DNA of 33,006 nt from positions 1 to 33,006 of the forward strand of contig PLDW01000337.1 of assembly GCA_003136315.1 (NCBI GenBank). Direction: 5' to 3'. The stretch's first letter is position 1; every line of letters begins with the position of its first letter. The stretch comes from Gemmataceae bacterium. Its GTDB lineage: Bacteria; Planctomycetota; Planctomycetia; Gemmatales; Gemmataceae. Positions 23,991-30,200 of this stretch are shown here, piece after piece. The notes beneath the pieces are model-generated. The model saw only the letters and a program-made list of their open reading frames with translations. It did not search any database and was not told the DNA's origin. The position numbers and the translations under genes were made by a program.

Positions 23991-24086
23991 TTTATCGTTC
24001 TTCGCCGGTTGCGTCGGCGGCAACGCGGATCGAAATCGTTGCCCATCCATGATCGAAGGGCGAGCCTCTTCGATCTAACAGCCATG

Positions 24087-24530
24087 TCAACCGTCGCGGT
24101 CAGGCGGGAAGTCTGGATGATTACTGCTGTACCAAATCGAGACGATGACAACTTCGTTGCTCAAGCCTCGGTAGATCAGCGAATACGGAAAGCGACGGAC
24201 ATAGACCCGTCTGAATTCGCCTTCGATGCTGGGGTATGCACGCGGACGCTCCGCAATTTGATCTATCGCCTCTTCAACTCGCTGCGCAAGATCCGCTTGC
24301 CGATCTGGGTAGAGGCCGTACCAAGTGGCTGCGAATTCAAGGTCGGCCTCGGCGCTGCCCAATACGATGACTGGCTTGGTCAGTGAGTGAGACCTCGCGT
24401 TGAACACTCGGTATTTCGCTCCCAACCAGTTGGATGTAGGCATTGTACCAGATAGGTACATGGCCCAGCAGGTTTCCAACTCTTGCCTTTGATCAGCGGT
24501 TACTAATTGCATTTCCTGTTTGTTGCACAT
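24087..24530 (-). CDS. Antitoxin-fragment/RelE-type toxin fusion
   Basis: 147 aa from ATG 24530, with AAGGAAT upstream. The N-terminal ~45 residues (LVTADQRQELETCWAMYLSG) resemble the C-terminal half of the antitoxin at 23597-23818 (SDEQKEELDSRWERFQSG). The remainder is a RelE/ParE-type toxin: SAEADLEFAATWYGLYPDRQ, VEEAIDQIAERPRAYPSIEG, FRRVYVRRFPYSLIYRGL and WYSSNHPDF. The N-terminal antitoxin start block is missing. It may be a decayed cassette whose stop was lost, or a working self-restrained toxin. Confidence 0.75.
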   Translation of the reverse strand: MCNKQEMQLVTADQRQELETCWAMYLSGTMPTSNWLGAKYRVFNARSHSLTKPVIVLGSAEADLEFAATWYGLYPDRQADLAQRVEEAIDQIAERPRAYPSIEGEFRRVYVRRFPYSLIYRGLSNEVVIVSIWYSSNHPDFPPDRDG

Positions 24531-24553
24531 GATCTGATTCCTTGACTCGAAGA

Positions 24554-24574
24554 GGCGGGCCTTTTTGGCCCGCC
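24554..24574 (-). terminator. Strong hairpin after the 68-aa gene
   Basis: GGCGGGCC (24554-24561) and GGCCCGCC (24567-24574) form a perfect 8-bp GC stem with a 5-nt loop. It lies just after the stop of the gene at 24589-24795 on the minus strand and before the toxin-fusion gene. There is little T-run after it on the minus strand, so it may protect the 3' end or only attenuate. Confidence 0.55.
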
Positions 24575-24588
24575 GTCCTCTGGTCTGG

Positions 24589-24795
24589 TTACTCCGACTT
24601 CTCGGTTGGCACCCGGAGGGTGATTTTGCCGTCAAGAGGGAAGGTCTCGATCAAGAGGTTGAAGCCTTTTCCATCTTTGTGCGGGAAAGCGACGCCGATG
24701 CGGGTCCAGAAGCCCTCGCCTTGTTCGTCTTGGCTGTTGCGGACGTGGTAGGCGATGTATGCCGGCTTGGTTGGGGTTGAGTTCTTGGTAGCCAT
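24589..24795 (-). CDS. Small conserved-looking plasmid protein (68 aa)
   Basis: 68 aa, ATG 24795 with AAGGAG upstream. The sequence AYIAYHVRNSQDEQGEGFW, TRIGVAFPHKDGKGFNLLIE, TFPLDGKITLRVP has the pattern of a small protein commonly seen on plasmids (WxxIGxAxPHKDGKGF...PLDGxIxLR). I recognise the pattern, not a function. Copy B of the structured leader ends 65 nt upstream. A GC-rich hairpin follows its stop. A longer in-frame reading up to 25158 runs through the leader and is rejected. Confidence 0.8.
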   Translation of the reverse strand: MATKNSTPTKPAYIAYHVRNSQDEQGEGFWTRIGVAFPHKDGKGFNLLIETFPLDGKITLRVPTEKSE

Positions 24796-24860
24796 AAAGA
24801 TTCTCCTTGGTTGTTGTTTCGAGGCTGCGACCATCGCGGCCTTTGTGCCCGTCACGTCAA

Positions 24861-24969
24861 AAAGCCGGGGGTAACCGGGGCGTTTACGCCTTGACCCAGG
24901 CAAGCGAACGTTGGGGGAAACCTTTAGGGGGAACCGACGTGGCAGCTTACCGGGGCCGGTGCCGGCTTT
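24861..24969 (-). ncRNA. Structured leader element, copy B
   Basis: The outer stem AAAGCCGG (24861-24868) pairs with CCGGCTTT (24962-24969). The core CAAGCGAACG...CGTGGCAGCTT is shared with copies A and C, and the inner stem ACGTTGG/CCGACGT replaces their AAGGCCG/CGGCCTT and ACGGCCG/CGGCCGT. It ends 65 nt before the start codon at 24795 on the minus strand. The hairpin GGCTGCGA-CCA-TCGCGGCC follows, as in copy A. The gap 24796-25154 has no other feature. Confidence 0.6.
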
Positions 24970-25154
24970 AGTCAGGGAGCAAAAAGGCCGGGATCGCAGT
25001 CGTTCTTGAAACGCTTCTGCCACAGGAAATCGTTGGCGACCGAACAAACCCGACCGCAAGCCCCGCAGTCGCATTCCTGCGGCTACTGCACGCAACCCGA
25101 AACAAGCCGCGCAAGGATTCTGCCGGATCGGTCTGCGTTTGCTTCCTGCGCCTC

Positions 25155-26147
25155 TCATATGGAAATGCGTTCGACCAGATTTCGAGAGACCGCCCGCTGG
25201 CGGCGATCATAAAGCCGGGTGGTCCGAGGGTCGGCGTGGCCAGCCAGGAACTGGACGTCGCCAAGGGGAATGCCCTGCGTGAGCAAATCCGTTACAGTGG
25301 CAACGCGAAACGAGTGGGTGGTGATGTTGCCAGGCAAGCCGGCGGATTTCAGGCGGCGTTTGACCATCCGCCAGACGTCGGTCCCGCTCATGGCGTTCGG
25401 CGTGAACTTGCCAGTCCTGCGGACGATGGTGCGGAAAAGCGGCATGGTCTTCGGCTCTTCCGCTGAGAAGGCCGCCGCAAGGTATTCGAGGAGGTATTTT
25501 TCCAGGTCGTGCCGGACTGGGATCTCGCGTTGCTTGCCGCCCTTCTCGGCGAAGCGCAGTGAGTATTGTGACCCGTCATGGGCAAGGTCTTTCAGCCGCA
25601 GTGCGGCGGCCGCTCCGGCGCGGGCGGTAGTGTAAATCAGGGTCGCGATGATGGCCCGGTCGCGGAGCCCGGCCGGGGACTGCACATTGATCGCGGCGAG
25701 GAGGGAGCGGGCCTGCTCGGGCCTGATCTCGGGCGTCTTGCCTTCCACTACCGCATATCGCTCCGCCCTGACGCTGGCCGCGGGGTTCAGGACGATTGCG
25801 TGGCGAAGCACAAGGGCATCGAAGAACCGCCTGATGGCAGCGAGAGCGAGTTTCTTGGTCGGGACGCTGGTTCCGAGTTGGTCGAAATACGAACCGACGA
25901 TTCCGGGCGTGAGTTGCGAGAGGGGAACGCTGCGGGGTTCGAGCCAAGCCAGGAAATCGCGAACAGCCCGGCCGTAGGCAAGACGGGTGTGAGGATTCCT
26001 GAGCGACCCGCGGAAGAACTCGTCCCAGGCGAAGCTCGCCGCTGGTCCTGCTTCTGTGACGATCTGGGGCACTGCGAGGCATAATGCCGGTCTGTTCTTC
26101 TCGACGACCGGAAGGGTTTTTCGGATGAGTGCGGCGTGCTCAGTCAT
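25155..26147 (-). CDS. Tyrosine recombinase (XerD/phage-integrase type)
   Basis: 330 aa. N-terminal core-binding domain about residues 35-125 (DEFFRGSLRNPHTRLAYGRA, then VRDFLAWLE). The catalytic set is complete: R176 in TTARAGAA, K202 in EKGGKQREIP, H278 and R281 in HSFRVATV, H304 in GHADPRTTRLYDRR and Y313. It could resolve plasmid dimers or integrate the element. It lies 122 bp beyond the stop of the gene at 26269-26610 on the same strand. A homologous truncated copy lies at 26915-27076. No recombination site was identified. Confidence 0.93.
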   Translation of the reverse strand: MTEHAALIRKTLPVVEKNRPALCLAVPQIVTEAGPAASFAWDEFFRGSLRNPHTRLAYGRAVRDFLAWLEPRSVPLSQLTPGIVGSYFDQLGTSVPTKKLALAAIRRFFDALVLRHAIVLNPAASVRAERYAVVEGKTPEIRPEQARSLLAAINVQSPAGLRDRAIIATLIYTTARAGAAAALRLKDLAHDGSQYSLRFAEKGGKQREIPVRHDLEKYLLEYLAAAFSAEEPKTMPLFRTIVRRTGKFTPNAMSGTDVWRMVKRRLKSAGLPGNITTHSFRVATVTDLLTQGIPLGDVQFLAGHADPRTTRLYDRRQRAVSRNLVERISI

Positions 26148-26223
26148 AGACCTGCGAGAGTGCCACGACTTGCGGGGTATGTCTACCTCGTCCTCACGGT
26201 CTCACACGCTTTTTTTGCCGGGC

Positions 26224-26267
26224 GTGTCCCAGCAGCCGCACTGCCGGGACACGAGCCCGAAGGCTCG
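26224..26267 (-). terminator. Tandem hairpins after the gene at 26269-26610
   Basis: GTGTCCC (26224-26230) pairs with GGGACAC (26246-26252), and CGAGCC (26252-26257) pairs with GGCTCG (26262-26267). On the minus strand the second hairpin carries a stable TTCG loop. They begin right after the stop at 26269 and could end that transcript before the integrase. No T-run follows on the minus strand. Confidence 0.5.
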
Positions 26268-26268
26268 G

Positions 26269-26610
26269 TCATTCGAGCCGCTCCGGTTCGCCTGGCGAGT
26301 AGCCAATTGCCTCAGCGATGGCGGCTTTGGCTACTTTGGCTACTTGCGAATTGCCATTGAACTCGATTCTTCCGGATTCATCGGCCAGTGCGAGAATGCC
26401 TTGCAACGCCTCAAACAATTTGGCGCCGGCGGCCATTACCCGCAAGGCGGCAAGCGTCGGTGGAACCGGGTCGTTTGCCTCTGGCAGCCAGAAGTGGCGG
26501 CTCGTGACAAGATCTTCGCCATCCGCGTCGCAGATCACGGCGATGTCTTCGGTGCCATCGCGGTCGAAATGCAGGCTCCAGGGTGCGTTGAGGTCATTTT
26601 GTTGCTTCAT
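26269..26610 (-). CDS. Hypothetical plasmid protein (113 aa)
   Basis: 113 aa, ATG 26610 with AAGGAGA about 6 nt upstream. It reads APWSLHFDRDGTEDIAVICD, then LVTSRHFWLPEANDPVPPTL and a helix AALRVMAAGAKLFEALQGIL, with a C-terminal VAKVAKAAIAEAIGY. The pattern resembles small phage/plasmid proteins without assigned function. Copy C of the structured leader ends 56 nt upstream. Tandem hairpins follow the stop. Confidence 0.75.
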   Translation of the reverse strand: MKQQNDLNAPWSLHFDRDGTEDIAVICDADGEDLVTSRHFWLPEANDPVPPTLAALRVMAAGAKLFEALQGILALADESGRIEFNGNSQVAKVAKAAIAEAIGYSPGEPERLE

Positions 26611-26666
26611 AACGTCTCCTTTTCGGTTTTGGCCTCCGCCTATCGGATGCCTTCAGGAGAGCGATC

Positions 26667-26767
26667 GAAGCCGCCAGAGACGGCAGCGCAGCGGTCGTGC
26701 AAGCGAACGGCCGAAGGATTCCTTTGGAAAGCGGCCGTGGCAGCTTGCAGGGGCCGTCTGCGGCTTC
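26667..26767 (-). ncRNA. Structured leader element, copy C
   Basis: The most perfect copy. GAAGCCGC (26667-26674) pairs with GCGGCTTC (26760-26767), AGACGGC (26678-26684) with GCCGTCT (26753-26759), TGCAAGC with GCTTGCA, and ACGGCCG with CGGCCGT. The apical stem TTCC-TTT-GGAA is short where copy A has TTCCGCC/GGCGGAA. It ends 56 nt upstream of the ATG at 26610. The GC-rich helix is too regular to be chance. Confidence 0.6.
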
Positions 26768-26914
26768 AGCTTCCTGGGTAAAGGCAACCCGTGCGAGGGG
26801 ACAAACCGAAAGGTCGGAGATGCGACAAATTGAGCCTCGGCGCTCCTGCGTTGGAGACTGCGGTATTCGAGAACGCCGCATGCTGGTTTCTGTGAGCGTT
26901 GCAGAATCTGCGGT

Positions 26915-27076
26915 TCAGGTGTGAGGATTCCCCAAAGACCCGCGGAAGAACTCGTCCCGAACGGATGCGGCTCTGTCTCCAGCCTCGGCTATCAGGCACG
27001 GCAGAGACGGCTCAATCCCCCGAAGCAATCGCTCCGTCGATTTCTCCGCGAGCGGTATGAGTAAGTCGTTGGCCAT
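26915..27076 (-). pseudogene. Truncated tyrosine-recombinase N-terminus
   Basis: From ATG 27076 the frame reads MANDLLIPLAEKSTERLL, then LIAEAGDRAASVRDEFFRGS and LGNPHT before a stop at 26917-26915. The intact integrase has VTEAGPAASFAWDEFFRGS and LRNPHTRLAYGRA. Similarity ends exactly after NPHT, so this is a cut-off relative. At DNA level the block GACCCGCGGAAGAACTCGT matches the integrase gene. The surrounding stretch 26768-27216 shows no other gene. Confidence 0.7.
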
Positions 27077-27216
27077 ATCCCGTGGAAAGTAGCGATCTTC
27101 GCCGCAGATGCCACTACGGATCGCCTCCGCAAGTTCCCCGCCGGCGCCAGGCACAGCATGAAATCGGCTGCCGCGTTGGCCCGCTGGCGAGGATGCTCAG
27201 GATCTGCGCTATTCGG

Positions 27217-30200
27217 TTATCTTTGCCAACTAGGCTGATCGGGTTTCTGAGACGCGCCTGCGTTGGCAGGCGACCTGTCCTCGGGGCGTTTAGGGGTAGA
27301 CGAAGCCTCGGCCTGTGAGGCGGGCTCGTCTGGTTCGCTCCTTGATCCTGCGGTTTGAGTCGCCATCGCCCGCCGACGTATCCGCGCCGTGACGGGTTCC
27401 TCGGCTTCGGCACGCCTCTTTCCGCTACGATCCGGCGTTGCGTCGATGGTATGAGTAGCCCGGAGCGCCTTGATCCGTTCGGCGAGGGCGGGAACATCCG
27501 CCGGGGTACCTGCTCCAGGTTCCGTCGTTCCGCCTGAAAGCCCGGCTTTGAGCTGATCGCGGAGATCGCTGAGTTCCGACAGGTAGGAAGAGTAGGGGAA
27601 CTGCGTTCCGAGCCGGTTTCGGTAGTCGCGGAGCTGGCCCTCGGCAATCGCGATCTCTTGCTGGGTACTTGCGATCTGCGTCTCGTAGCCTCCGACCAGC
27701 CGCTCCAGGGCGTTCAGGACTGCTCGCGCTCCCTGATGCTCCCGGGAAAGCGAGAGATGCCGTATCGTTTCGCCTTCGAGGAAAACTTCGGGGGAAAAGT
27801 CCGGATGCAGGACCATCCCGAACCGTAGCCCGCGGTAGACGCCAAGTGGGAGGCGTCGCGTTTCCTTTACCGTCTCTGGAAGCGTCTCCAATCTCGCGGC
27901 GAGAATTCCAGCCGCGTCCGCTCGGGACGAGGAGCGGCTCCCGATCGTCACTTCAGAGTCGGCATGCGAAGCGGCAGTCTCCCGGTCAGCCGTCAGGGCG
28001 GCCTGGCGTTCGCTCATCCTCTCGATCATCCCCGGCAGATCGCGCAGGCTGCGCCGCGCAAGGAACTGTTCATCGGCGTGATTTTTCTTCAGCATCGTCA
28101 GCCGCTGGATTTCGGCATCGGACTCGGCGAGGGTCAGCACGGCCGGGTTGCCCGAAGCGATCGCCTTCACCTCGGCATAACTGAGTTCCTGGGCTCCGAT
28201 GTCCTCGGCCTGGCGGGCGGAGTTATCGCCAGTGATGACTTGCGAAATAAAGCGAGCTTTAGTTTCTAACGCCTGCCACATATATGAATCGAATGAGCCT
28301 TGAGTGACATAGCGAAAGATCGCGACTTCTGCATTTTCGTTGCCCTGGCGAAGGATGCGGCCCTCCCGCTGCTCGACTTCGGCCGGCTTCCAGGGGGCGT
28401 CCAAGTGATGAAGGGCCACGAGACGTCTCTGCACGTTGGTGCCGGTGCCCATTTTCGCGGTGCTGCCGATCAGGACCCGGACCTGGCCGCTTCTCACCTT
28501 GTCGAATAGGGCTTGTTTCTTGGCATCGGAGTCGGCATCGCCGATTGCCGCGATCTGCTCTTTCGGGATGCCGCGGTGGATCAGTTTTCGGGCAATCTCG
28601 TCGTAAGCGGAGTAACCCCAGGAGGTGGGGTGAACGCCCATGTCGCAGAAGATGAGTTGCGTTCCCCGGGAAGGGGCCGTGCGCTGCCAAACGGCCTCGA
28701 CATTGTCCACCAGAGCGTTGACCTTCGAGCCTGGGAAGTCGGGCGCGCTGGGGGAGAGCATCCTGGCATCGAGCGCGAGCTTGCGGCCGTCGGTGGTGAT
28801 CGCCAGGGCGTTATCGACCCGCGGATCGACCTTCTGCGAGCGCAGCTTGTCGTAGCGGGCCACCAATTCCAGTTGGAGCGTCTGCTGCTCCTCGGACATC
28901 GGGGAGGCCACGATCGTAGCCTTCCCCCCTTCGAGGCGAGGGACTGGCAAACCCAGCATTTCGGCGGTCTGGACGTCGGAGAACGCCCTGAACATCTGCT
29001 GGAGTTCGGGAAGGTTGACAAACCTGGCAAACCGGCTACGGGGCTTTAAGGTTTGCCCGTCGGGGGAGATTTCCATCGTCTCGACGACCTCGCCGAACGT
29101 GGCAGCCCAGGCGTCGAAATGCTCGATGCCGCGCTCGCGAAGGCCCTCCGGATCGAGGAATCGCTGCATCGTGTACATTTCAACCATCGTGTTGCTGATC
29201 GGGGTGCCGGTGGCGAAGGTCACTCCGTGGCCGGGGCGCTTCATCCCCAGATAGCGGGCCTTCATATACAGATCGAATGCCCGTTCCGATCCTCCAGTCT
29301 GAATACCAGCTACGCGATCCATCTTGGTTGGAGTTTCAAGATTTTTGAATATATGAGCTTCGTCAATAAATAAATGATCAATTCCAAGTTCATCAAATAC
29401 AAGCCCGTCGTCTTTCTTGTCCTCGGCCAGCAGCTCCTGAAGCCGCGCATCGCGTCTGGCTTTCTGCTTTTCGATGGTCTTGGTGAGGTTGCGGTTTGCC
29501 TTCGATGCCTTCGCACCCGCGCTCTCGATCAGCAATTGGTCGTATTCGCGGATCTGCTCGCGAATGAACTGCTCTTGATAAGCCTTAGACATTCCAATTC
29601 TTTCAAAACTAGAATGCGTAACAATGATGCCGTCCCACTCGCCGCTGGCGATCCGGGCGGTCAGAAACTTCCTGCGCTCTCGGCCCAAGTCGTCCTTAGT
29701 CGCCACCAGCAATTTGGCGTTCGGATAGAGCTGGAGGAACTCGCGGGAGAACTGTTCCAGCATGTGATTTGGAACGACGTATCCCGGCTTCTTGATGAGC
29801 CCGGCTTGTTTCATTTTCATGCCGGTCGTCGCCATCGTGAAGGTTTTGCCCGCGCCGACGACGTGAGCCAGGAGAGTATTGCCCGCGCACATGCCCCGCC
29901 ACACTGCGGCCGTCTGGTGCGCGCGGAGCATGACGGTTTGGTTCATGCCGGGAAAGTCGAGGTGGGAACCGTCGAATAGACGAAGGCGAATATTGTTGTA
30001 TGTATCGTTATATAAACGAACAAGACGTTCGGTCCTCTCCGGATCGGCGAATAGCCAAGTGCGGAACCGGTCCTTGATCAACCTCTGTTTCTCCTTCGCC
30101 GCGAGAGTGGCCTCCTGGTTCACTACCCGCTCGTCAGTGCCTGGCACCGTATCGAAAATGATGGGCGTCTTCATGTTGAGCGCCAGGTCCAGCAGCCAGA

